Shown: positions 56,971-64,000 of the stretch, piece by piece
Layout: each line of letters opens with the position of its first letter
Position numbering within the stretch: the stretch's first letter is position 1
Source: Shewanella sp. Isolate11
GTDB taxonomy: Bacteria; Pseudomonadota; Gammaproteobacteria; Enterobacterales; Shewanellaceae
Direction: 5' to 3'
Length of the DNA stretch: 64,000 nt
NCBI RefSeq assembly: GCF_022398315.1
Contig: NZ_JAKEVF010000001.1
Span: 600,644-664,643, forward strand
Notes under the pieces: generated by a model
The model's database searches: none
The model's input: only the letters and a program-made list of their open reading frames with translations
Told to the model about the DNA's origin: nothing
Translations under genes and position numbers: made by a program

Positions 56971-57001
56971 AAAAAGGCTTGGTAAACCCCAAGCCTTTTA
57001 A
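56971..57001 (-). terminator. lpp terminator
   Basis: On the minus strand AAAAGGCTTGGGGTTTACCAAGCCTTTTTT forms a nine-base stem and T run, 30 bases past the lpp stop. Confidence 0.9.
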
Positions 57002-57032
57002 GCTAATTTATTAAAAAATTAACGGGTACTAT

Positions 57033-57299
57033 TTACTTCTTGTAAGAAGAAGCAACGTTGTCGATACGGTCATTTGCACGCTTAGCTTCAGCTTGTGCAT
57101 CCATAGCTGCAGCTTTTGCGTCTTTAACGTCAGCAGCTAGTGCACCTTGCTCTGATTTAAGAGAGCTTACTTCAGCAGATAACTGATCAACTTTGTTGCT
57201 TAGGTTAGCAACGCTTTCTTCCATCTCAGTGTTGTTTGCACAACCACCAAGAAGGGCTGTCATAGCTATACCAGCAATCATCAGTACTTTTTTGTTCAT
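57033..57299 (-). CDS. lpp: Murein lipoprotein (Lpp family)
   Basis: An 88-residue lipoprotein. Signal peptide with lipobox LLGGC (Cys about residue 20) is followed by a long heptad-repeat coiled coil (about 30-80, VANLSNKVDQLSAEVSSLKS) and ends in SYKK. The terminal Lys is the position linked to peptidoglycan diaminopimelate in E. coli Lpp, which ends YRK. It forms trimers that tie outer membrane to cell wall. AGGGA lies before the start and a strong terminator follows, typical for an abundant mRNA. Confidence 0.9.
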   Translation of the reverse strand: MNKKVLMIAGIAMTALLGGCANNTEMEESVANLSNKVDQLSAEVSSLKSEQGALAADVKDAKAAAMDAQAEAKRANDRIDNVASSYKK

Positions 57300-57517
57300 G
57301 GGGCAGTCCCTTTAAATAGTTGGTTTGAATGGAGCAGCTGATCACAACTGCAACGTTGTTAATTATGTCATAGCTATTTTATTTTGCTATGAATTTTCAC
57401 AAACGGGTCTTTATACAATATCTTAAGAATGGCTAAAAGCAAGTTTCTCTGCGCTTTTTGCTGATTTTTTTGTCTATATATCACTAAAATTTCACATTTG
57501 ACGATATTTGGTAAACT

Positions 57518-58744
57518 TTAATGGGCTAACTGTCTGTAATTTGACAGTATTTCAATACGTTGACGCATTAATTCAGCCTTTATCTCGGCTCCTTTGAATC
57601 CTGCTTCGACAATGGGCTTAGTGGCGACACTGCTGACGAGTTGAAATGCTTGTCGTAGATAATCTGCCTGTGGATATTCAGATTGCTCAAACCCGGTTCT
57701 GCCTTTCATGTCTGCCTCACAGGCAAGTAAAAGCTGTGAAAGTCGATGTGGCTTGCGCCATAAATCGGCTTTATCAAATAGTTTGATTAAGGTTTGCGGT
57801 TTGAGCTCGAAGGCTTGGTGAATATTCTGATGTTGATCGCTCACCAGTAGTGCCAAGTCTCGGTATTCGTTTGGTACTCGTAGCCGCTCACATAATGCTT
57901 TGATCAGAACGAGCCCTTTTTGTCCATGTCCATGATGCTTTGGCCAATACTGTTTCGGTGACAGGGCTTTACCTAAATCATGAACTAAGGCGGCAAATCG
58001 CACGGCATTATCATCAGACAACAAGGCAGCTTGCTCGACCACCATTAAGGTATGGATGCCGGTATCGACTTCAGGGTGCCATTTTTCTGGTTGTGGTACC
58101 CCGAATAAAGCTTCAATCTCAGGAAATAAACTGTGTAGGCTGTTGCTCTGCCTAAGTACTTCGAAAAAAATCTGCGGCGATTTTGTTGATAGGGCCTTAT
58201 CGAGCTCGATAAATACTCGCTCAGGAGTCAGTGTATCGAGTTCTCCACTGGCGGCGATCCGTTGCATTAATGCCAGCGTTTCAGGCGCCACACTAAAGCC
58301 GAGGTGATGAAAACGCGCAGCGAAGCGTGCGACTCGAAGTACCCTTAATGGATCTTCAATAAAGGCATCGGAGACATGGCGTAAGAGACGATTTTCAATA
58401 TCTTGTTGACCGCCATAAGGGTCTATTAAGCTACCATCTTCATCTTGTGCAATAGCATTGATAGTGAGATCACGCCTGAGAAGATCATCCTCCACGGTAA
58501 CATCGGGGGCGGCATAGCAGCTGAAGCCTTGGTAGCCTTGAGCGGTTTTACGTTCGGTGCGGGCGAGGGCGTACTCTTGCCCCGTTTTTGGGTGCAGAAA
58601 TACCGGGAAGTCTTTACCAACTTGGCTGTATCCTAGATTAAACATCAGCTCTGGCGTGGCTCCGACCACCATATAATCGCGATCTTTAATCGGTATCTGC
58701 AATAATTGGTCTCGGACGGCGCCGCCCACTAAATAGATCTTCAC
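57518..58744 (-). CDS. cca: CCA-adding enzyme (multifunctional Cca)
   Basis: A 408-residue class II tRNA nucleotidyltransferase that builds or repairs the 3' CCA. The N-terminal nucleotidyltransferase has [12 protein letters not shown] and the catalytic DRDYMVVGA; the ATP-binding LRRDLTINA and an HD-type phosphohydrolase domain with HDLGKAL (about 255) follow, as in E. coli Cca. The upstream frame to 58783 is not needed: GTG at 58744 gives the family start VKIYLVGG. Divergent from gspA. Confidence 0.94.
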   Translation of the reverse strand: MKIYLVGGAVRDQLLQIPIKDRDYMVVGATPELMFNLGYSQVGKDFPVFLHPKTGQEYALARTERKTAQGYQGFSCYAAPDVTVEDDLLRRDLTINAIAQDEDGSLIDPYGGQQDIENRLLRHVSDAFIEDPLRVLRVARFAARFHHLGFSVAPETLALMQRIAASGELDTLTPERVFIELDKALSTKSPQIFFEVLRQSNSLHSLFPEIEALFGVPQPEKWHPEVDTGIHTLMVVEQAALLSDDNAVRFAALVHDLGKALSPKQYWPKHHGHGQKGLVLIKALCERLRVPNEYRDLALLVSDQHQNIHQAFELKPQTLIKLFDKADLWRKPHRLSQLLLACEADMKGRTGFEQSEYPQADYLRQAFQLVSSVATKPIVEAGFKGAEIKAELMRQRIEILSNYRQLAH

Positions 58745-58862
58745 TGTATTGTCTCGTTTATCAATGAACGCCTTAACTAACACTAGCTTATCATGGCTAA
58801 GCGGATTATTCGTATCGTTTCTGCCACGATGCTGAGCAAGTATTTAGGGGGAAGTTTTGACA

Positions 58863-60551
58863 ATGTTAGCCTCAAGGATTAATTTGAATCGTTATTTATC
58901 TCTTGGGACTCAAGTTGGCATGTACAAAGCGTTTTATGGACTTAACGATAACCCATTTTCGATTGCTCCGAATCCGCATTATCTTTTTCTTAGCGATAGA
59001 CATCGTGAGGCATTGGCGCATTTAACCTATGGATTAGGTGAAACCGGTGGCTTTGTGCTGCTGACGGGGGAAGTGGGTACCGGAAAAACCACAGTTTCTC
59101 GCAGCTTGCTGAATCAGCTTCCTGAGAATACCGATACGGCATTTATTCTTAATCCATCGCTTACTGAGTTAGAGCTACTCGCAACCCTATGTGATGAGTT
59201 AGATATTCACTATGGTGAGTCACCAACCCTAAAACAGCTGACCGATCAGCTCAGTCAATTCTTGCTCGCTAATCATAATAAGGGCCGTAATACGGTTTTG
59301 ATTATCGATGAGGCGCAGCACCTGCGCGCTGAAGTGTTAGAACAGCTGCGATTATTAACCAATCTTGAGACCGACACCAAGAAGCTATTGCAGGTGATTT
59401 TAATTGGTCAGCCTGAGTTGCAACAGTTGTTAAAACGCCAGGAACTGCGTCAGTTAGCCCAGCGGATCACTGCTCGTTATCATCTGTTGCCTTTAACCGA
59501 AGCGGAAATCGCACTCTATGTGCAACATCGACTGCAAGTAGCTGGTCGTCATGAGCCTCTATTTCATCGTGGTGCGATTAAGGCACTGCATAAATACAGT
59601 GGTGGTATTCCTCGTCTGATAAACCTGTTATGTGAGCGTGCGCTAATGGCCGGCTATGCTCAGTCTAAAGTGCCGATTGATGCCAATATGGTTCGTACTG
59701 CTGCGGCCGAGGTGTTTGGTGAAGAGATTAAACCTAGCTCCAATCTATGGTGGCCAAGTATTGCGGTTGTCGCTGCCAGTGTCACCTTTGTCGGCGCTTG
59801 GTATCTGTTTAACCAAACTTCGGTTTTGACGCCTCAGGAACAAGAGTCACCCTCGGTAATACAACAAGCGCGAGCTGAACCGCAGATGGCACAGCCGATA
59901 GAAGCGCAAAAACAGCCTGAAACCTTGTCGTCCAGCCAGCAAGTGTTACGTAACGCTATCGCTCAAAGTCGCAATATTGACAGCGCTTATGCTGCCATCT
60001 TGGGCGTGTGGGGCAAGGTTCCTTATGTTGGCATGACAGTTTGCCAATCGGCGCAGCAGCAAGGGTTAGATTGCTTCCAGCAGCAGGGAAACTGGAACTC
60101 GCTAGTCAGGTTAAACTATCCGGCGGTTGTCTATTTACAGGATGAAAATCAACAAGCTTTCTATGGCACTGTTGTTTCTCGACAAGGCGACCAATTATTA
60201 ATGCAGTTGTCAGAGCAACAGCTATGGGTCGATAGAGAGTGGTTCAATCGCCACTTTGCTGGCACGTTTGAGTTGCTGTGGCAGACACCCGATTATCAAC
60301 CCAAGGAGATTGGTCGTAGTGCGCCAGTTTCGCAAATACAGTGGTTAGAAAATGCTCTGGCACATATTCAGAAAAAATCGCCTCGATTAGTCAGTTCATT
60401 TGATGATCAATTGGAGCAAGAGTTGAAAAGCTTCCAGCGCCAGCATGGATTACGAGCGGACGCGATTGCAGGTCATCAAACGTTGGTCCAGTTAAACTTG
60501 TATTTGAGTGACCAAGGCCCACGCTTGCTAGAGAGCGGAGGGCGCTCTTAA
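58863..60551 (+). CDS. gspA: General secretion pathway ATPase GspA (ExeA-like)
   Basis: A protein of about 562 residues: AAA ATPase domain with Walker A GEVGTGKTT and Walker B VLIIDEAQHL, family opening MYKAFYGLNDNPFSI, one membrane span (about 300-318, LWWPSIAVVAASVTFVGAWYLF) and a periplasmic tail ending in a peptidoglycan-binding PG_binding_1 domain. With GspB it helps the type II secretin assemble through the cell wall, as shown for Aeromonas ExeAB. Start is uncertain: AGGGGGA favours TTG 58857 or ATG 58863; ATG 58920 matches the family start. Confidence 0.85.
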   Translation: MLASRINLNRYLSLGTQVGMYKAFYGLNDNPFSIAPNPHYLFLSDRHREALAHLTYGLGETGGFVLLTGEVGTGKTTVSRSLLNQLPENTDTAFILNPSLTELELLATLCDELDIHYGESPTLKQLTDQLSQFLLANHNKGRNTVLIIDEAQHLRAEVLEQLRLLTNLETDTKKLLQVILIGQPELQQLLKRQELRQLAQRITARYHLLPLTEAEIALYVQHRLQVAGRHEPLFHRGAIKALHKYSGGIPRLINLLCERALMAGYAQSKVPIDANMVRTAAAEVFGEEIKPSSNLWWPSIAVVAASVTFVGAWYLFNQTSVLTPQEQESPSVIQQARAEPQMAQPIEAQKQPETLSSSQQVLRNAIAQSRNIDSAYAAILGVWGKVPYVGMTVCQSAQQQGLDCFQQQGNWNSLVRLNYPAVVYLQDENQQAFYGTVVSRQGDQLLMQLSEQQLWVDREWFNRHFAGTFELLWQTPDYQPKEIGRSAPVSQIQWLENALAHIQKKSPRLVSSFDDQLEQELKSFQRQHGLRADAIAGHQTLVQLNLYLSDQGPRLLESGGRS

Positions 60552-61564
60552 TGTCGATATTACTCGATGCGGTGACTCGGGCTAAGCAGCAAGATCAAAT
60601 GATTGACCCGGTGATCACCCCAAGAGCTCAGTACCAACAGATGAATCAAGGGCTGCATTTAGGTGTGAAGTTAGCCCTGCTATTGGGGTTAATAGCATTG
60701 ATGGTGTTGATTGCTTGGTTGCTCAGCCCTGTGAGCCCGTTAGGCAAAAATAGCGATAATAGTTCGTCAACGCAGCCCATCTCACAAACGGCTGCTCAGC
60801 CTGAGCTTGAAAGACAGAATCAAAAGCCATCAGCAACCCAATTAGCTTCCACAACTGTCTCTGCTGCGCAAGTCGATAACCCCAATGCATCGGTGAAATT
60901 GGCTGGAAAAGTGGCTTTACCTGTGGCGGTTGAGCGTCCTGTGACTACAAGCTATTACCAGCCAAGCGTTCAACCGCAAGCGGCTCAGATGAATTTAGCT
61001 AAAGGTTCAAATACCATCGCAATGGCGACTGCTGCTGAAGAGCTTGATTCAGAGCCCATTATCTTGGGAGCCAATAGTAATCAACGGGGACAAGATTTAC
61101 TTAACTCACTGCAAGCTCAGGTCGATGAAGCTGCTAACGAAGTAGGGTTAGAACAAGGCGCTCCAGTTGAAGCTAGACAAGCAGAACAAGCTCAATCCAC
61201 ACAACTGACTGAGCCATCAGATAATTTAGTGGCGGCATTTCAGGCAGCGTTAGCTGAGGTTGAGAAACAAAATGCCATTGCAAAACCGGTTACTGAGCCT
61301 GAGTTAGATCCTATTCCTGAGACCAAAGCCGATGATATTCCCTCCTATGGTCAGTTGCCGGCTGGAGTGCAGTTACAGGTACCAGAATTTAATATCATGG
61401 CCCATGTTTACTCGAGTAATGCGAATAACCGCTGGCTCAATGTTGATGGCGCTGAGCTACAAGAAGGCGATAGCATTGGTGGTAAACTGAAAATTATCGA
61501 GATAAGACCTAGGGATGTGGTGCTCGAAGTATCAGGGACTCAATTTAAAGTACCGGCTATCTAG
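60551..61564 (+). CDS. gspB: General secretion pathway protein GspB (ExeB-like)
   Basis: A 337-residue bitopic protein: short cytoplasmic start MSILLDAVTRAKQQDQ, one span (about 36-58), a long low-complexity Ala/Gln/Pro linker (about 65-255), and a C-terminal T2SSB domain (about 270-337; NNRWLNVDGAELQEGD). It binds GspA and the secretin. The ATG shares one base with the gspA stop (TAATG), so the two are coupled. The rest of the gsp genes are not in the window. Confidence 0.85.
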   Translation: MSILLDAVTRAKQQDQMIDPVITPRAQYQQMNQGLHLGVKLALLLGLIALMVLIAWLLSPVSPLGKNSDNSSSTQPISQTAAQPELERQNQKPSATQLASTTVSAAQVDNPNASVKLAGKVALPVAVERPVTTSYYQPSVQPQAAQMNLAKGSNTIAMATAAEELDSEPIILGANSNQRGQDLLNSLQAQVDEAANEVGLEQGAPVEARQAEQAQSTQLTEPSDNLVAAFQAALAEVEKQNAIAKPVTEPELDPIPETKADDIPSYGQLPAGVQLQVPEFNIMAHVYSSNANNRWLNVDGAELQEGDSIGGKLKIIEIRPRDVVLEVSGTQFKVPAI

Positions 61565-61630
61565 GCTGCGTTTGTTGTCATAAAGAAGTCCTCTCTATGT
61601 CAATGTATTTCAGGAAGGGACAAGACCAAT

Positions 61631-61668
61631 AATAAAGGCGATGAATTATTTCATCGCCTTTATTTTTA
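61631..61668. terminator. Bidirectional terminator between gspB and nhaD
   Basis: AAAGGCGATGAA-TTAT-TTCATCGCCTTT, a perfect 12-base stem between convergent genes with A/T flanks on both sides. Confidence 0.9.
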
Positions 61669-61685
61669 AGGGCTCGTTAAGCCGG

Positions 61686-62933
61686 TTAGCTAAATATCTC
61701 AATTGCTAAGAATAGGGTTAAGCCATATCCCACCGAGTAGCACAGAAGCAGAGCCGGTACATATTTTAGGTAAGAGACAAAAGTCAGCTCCTTCACCTTG
61801 CTCATAGCGATAATACCCGCTGCACTACCGATAACTAACAGTGAACCACCCACACCCACTGAATAAGTTAAACCGAGCCATTCTGGCGTCGTTAACACGG
61901 GATCAGCTTTAAGCAGCGCTGCGGTTAGCGGCACGTTATCGAGGATCGCTGAACCAATACCTGTGACGAAGTTAGACACATGGGGATCAAACTTGGTGTA
62001 AACCTCTGTAAGAAGGTGCAGGGTGCCAATCTCTTTAAGCATGCCCACAAGTAATAAAATACCGAGGAAGAAGAGCAGAGTATCGAACTCAACTTGACGG
62101 ATATATTCAAGGATTTGTAACTCTTCCTTGTTACTGCGCGAAGTGGTGCCCACTAAAAACATGATCGATAGACCCGATAAGAAGGTCAATACCGGAGGAA
62201 TTCCGAAGAAGATATTCAGCACCATGGTCATGACAATCGTGATGAGAAATATCACTGCAATAAGGACGTCAACCGAATTGTATTGGCGTTTAATCGGCGT
62301 GGTGCTGACATGGCCTTCGGCTTTCAGTGAAAATAGCGTCGCCAGCAGGGTGACGCTGATTGCCGCTGGGATAAATAAGATTAACAGCTGAGAAATATGT
62401 ACGTGGCCTTCAAGGAAGATCATCAAGGTGGTGACATCCCCGGTGATCAATGCCACGCCGCCTGAGTTCACTGCGAAGATGATAAGCACAGCCATGCGGC
62501 GTTTCATCTGACTTTCGAGTTGAAAGGTCGTCAGTAGTCCCAGAGAAACTAGCGTTGCGGTGACGTTATCACAAATAGCGGAGAGGAATAGAGAAAACAG
62601 GGCAACCTGAATCATCAATATTCTTACCGAGACTTTTTGTGGGAAGAGTTTTTGTACCACAACCTGGATCATTCCTTTGGCGTTGAGATAAGCCACAAAG
62701 GTCATGGTCGACATGAGGAATAGCCACAGGGTCGCAATTTCAAGTAAGTTTTCATTTAACTCACCGGCGATCAATTTCTGATGTTGTGGATCTTCAGCTG
62801 CAACGAACAAAGTCACCCAGGCAATACAGCCGAAAAACAGTGTGGTTTTAGCTTTATTTAGATGAGTAACTTCTTCAAAAACAATGCTTAGTAGCGCAAG
62901 TACAGCAAGAGATATCAGGAAAATGTCGAGCAT
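61686..62933 (-). CDS. nhaD: Na+/H+ antiporter NhaD
   Basis: A 415-residue antiporter with about 12 membrane spans that exports Na+ or Li+ in exchange for protons. Conserved elements are FLSAICDNVTATLVSLGLL and VNSGGVALITGDVTTLMI in the middle, and GIGSAILDNVPLTAALL near the C-terminus; the two acidic/Asn half-motifs (CDN and LDN) match the NhaD ion path. Typical of marine bacteria. The ATG at 62933 (AGGA upstream) is chosen over 62966. Confidence 0.93.
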   Translation of the reverse strand: MLDIFLISLAVLALLSIVFEEVTHLNKAKTTLFFGCIAWVTLFVAAEDPQHQKLIAGELNENLLEIATLWLFLMSTMTFVAYLNAKGMIQVVVQKLFPQKVSVRILMIQVALFSLFLSAICDNVTATLVSLGLLTTFQLESQMKRRMAVLIIFAVNSGGVALITGDVTTLMIFLEGHVHISQLLILFIPAAISVTLLATLFSLKAEGHVSTTPIKRQYNSVDVLIAVIFLITIVMTMVLNIFFGIPPVLTFLSGLSIMFLVGTTSRSNKEELQILEYIRQVEFDTLLFFLGILLLVGMLKEIGTLHLLTEVYTKFDPHVSNFVTGIGSAILDNVPLTAALLKADPVLTTPEWLGLTYSVGVGGSLLVIGSAAGIIAMSKVKELTFVSYLKYVPALLLCYSVGYGLTLFLAIEIFS

Positions 62934-63052
62934 ACATTGGTTCCTACAGCCGACTAACATCTGCATCTAAATGGCTTTAGAATGATGTGAGTTCTATCAA
63001 GGTTTAGTTAAGGTTGGTATGGTACGCGAGGATCTGACCATAGGATGGTTAA

Positions 63053-63313
63053 ATAGGCAAGTGTTATCTAGATCTGAATTTTGACGAAAGTGAGAGCTGG
63101 CGCGCTATTGAAGCTTGTGATTCAGGGTTATCTTTTGCCAAAGGTTTTATCCGTGGTCAATATCACTAGATTAATGCGGATTTACAGGTTTGCTTAGAGA
63201 TTTATACCAATTATAAATTATTTATCATATTTCATTTTGATAAATCGATTTATACCAGTTTTTATGACTATCCTTGGGAAGGTCTTTGGTTATATGACGT
63301 CAGTGGATTGTAG
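63053..63313 (+). pseudogene. Decayed coding remnant with an in-frame stop
   Basis: Reading from 63053, 38 sense codons (with WRAIEACDSGLSFAKGFIRG) reach TAG at 63167-63169, and the same frame continues for 47 codons (LFIIFHFDKSIYTSFYDYP and WEGLWLYDVSGL) to TAG at 63311. The aromatic, charged, protein-like sequence on both sides of the stop looks like a gene fragment whose start is lost. I do not recognise the family. It fills most of a 447-base gap between nhaD and hemL. Chance is possible. Confidence 0.4.
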
Positions 63314-63329
63314 AAGACAGTTTCTGAAA

Positions 63330-63361
63330 ATAAAAAAGGACGCTCGATGCGTCCTTTTTAT
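63330..63361 (-). terminator. hemL terminator
   Basis: On the minus strand AAAAAGGACGC-ATCGA-GCGTCCTTTTTT, 20-50 bases past the hemL stop. Confidence 0.9.
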
Positions 63362-63380
63362 GTGCTAGCCAAGCTAAGAG

Positions 63381-64000
63381 TTATCCAACCATTGAGGCAA
63401 ATACGCGATCGGCAGCGGCTAATGTGGCTTCAAGTTCTTTCTCGCCATGAGCCATAGAAAGGAAACCGGCTTCATAAGAACTTGGTGCTAGGTAAACGCC
63501 TTCGTCCAACATGCCGTGATAGAAGGCGCGGAATGCTTCGGCATCACACTGAGTCACTTGGTCGAAACGGGTGACTTGCTCTAACTCAGTAAAGAAGAAA
63601 CCGAACATGCCACCTACATAGTTGATGCTAAGTGGAATACCGTGCTTGTTCGCAGCAGCTTTAAAGCCTTCGGCGATACGTTTCGTTTTCGCCGCGAGTT
63701 CTTCGTATAGGCCTTCTTCACAAAGGGCGTCCATCTGAGCTAAACCCGCAGACATTGCTATAGGGTTACCTGACAGTGTACCGGCTTGGTAAACAGGTCC
63801 CGTTGGCGCGATAAATTGCATCACGTCTTTACGACCACCGAATGCACCCACAGGCATACCACCACCAATCACTTTACCTAAGGTCGTCAAGTCTGGCGTG
63901 ATGCCATAATGACCTTGAGCACCGCTCTTCGATACGCGGAAACCTGTCATGACTTCGTCGATGATCAGCAGCGCACCGTATTGGTCACAAAGGGCACGAA
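63381..64000 (-). CDS. hemL: Glutamate-1-semialdehyde 2,1-aminomutase (partial)
   Basis: The C-terminal 206 residues or so of HemL, which makes 5-aminolevulinate for tetrapyrrole synthesis. The frame runs off the right edge; the ATG at 63950 is internal and not a true start. Visible elements: [13 protein letters not shown] upstream of it, PLP lysine in [15 protein letters not shown], and [18 protein letters not shown]. The full protein is usually about 430 residues, so roughly half is outside the window. Confidence 0.95.
   Translation of the reverse strand, partial: RALCDQYGALLIIDEVMTGFRVSKSGAQGHYGITPDLTTLGKVIGGGMPVGAFGGRKDVMQFIAPTGPVYQAGTLSGNPIAMSAGLAQMDALCEEGLYEELAAKTKRIAEGFKAAANKHGIPLSINYVGGMFGFFFTELEQVTRFDQVTQCDAEAFRAFYHGMLDEGVYLAPSSYEAGFLSMAHGEKELEATLAAADRVFASMVG

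Overview
The window looks like chromosomal DNA from a marine gammaproteobacterium, most likely Shewanella. The basis is near-E. coli-like housekeeping proteins (PepA, RpoD, DnaG, Cca), families common in Shewanella/Vibrio (DUF2960, DUF3634, TorF-type porin, NhaD), the rpsU-yqeY-dnaG-rpoD block and the gspAB pair. Genus is inferred from remembered families and gene order, not from a search. I see no prophage, insertion sequence, CRISPR array or rRNA.

Layout. 1-2 kb: an unrecognised small gene, a degenerate pair of ~340-bp direct repeats and a membrane-anchored TPR protein. 2-9 kb: pepA diverging from lptFG, then an RDD membrane protein, DUF2960, a GNAT acetyltransferase and an M32 carboxypeptidase. 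9-13 kb: a periplasmic DsrE-like protein and a 991-residue ImpA/M88-type metalloprotease lipoprotein. 13-22 kb: RhlE-type helicase, aminopeptidase P, FKBP isomerase, small membrane proteins, a PopT (DUF368) polyprenyl-phosphate transporter with an overlapping mini-lipoprotein, and a TorF porin.

22-39 kb is a polyamine/beta-alanine catabolic island: a bauA-bauC-cupin operon, puuC, a sulfurtransferase, puuB, puuR, puuD-puuA, potFGHI and a second puuB paralogue. The logic is import of putrescine (PotFGHI), gamma-glutamylation (PuuA), oxidation (PuuB, PuuC), release of GABA (PuuD), and transamination plus semialdehyde oxidation (BauA, MmsA/BauC). Two inverted pairs of sites close to the E. coli PuuR box lie upstream of puuC/bauA and of puuD, which suggests one PuuR controls the island.

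39-46 kb: a 1177-residue periplasmic-propeller hybrid histidine kinase overlapping a LuxR-type response regulator, convergent with an operon for a secreted subtilisin-like protease and a Cys-rich lipoprotein. An unusually long (1.1 kb) non-coding stretch rich in inverted repeats follows. 46-52 kb: tRNA-Ile2 (CAU), the rpoD-dnaG-yqeY-rpsU operon with an internal terminator, and tsaD. 52-64 kb: plsY, folB, folK, uppP, rlmA, an L,D-transpeptidase close to an Lpp-type lipoprotein, cca, gspAB, nhaD, a decayed reading frame, and the C-terminal half of hemL running off the right edge.

The strongest leads for something under-described are the sensor/protease/lipoprotein neighbourhood with the structured 45-46 kb gap, the ImpA-like protease with its DsrE neighbour, and the fused Puu-Bau-Pot regulon with duplicated oxidases.
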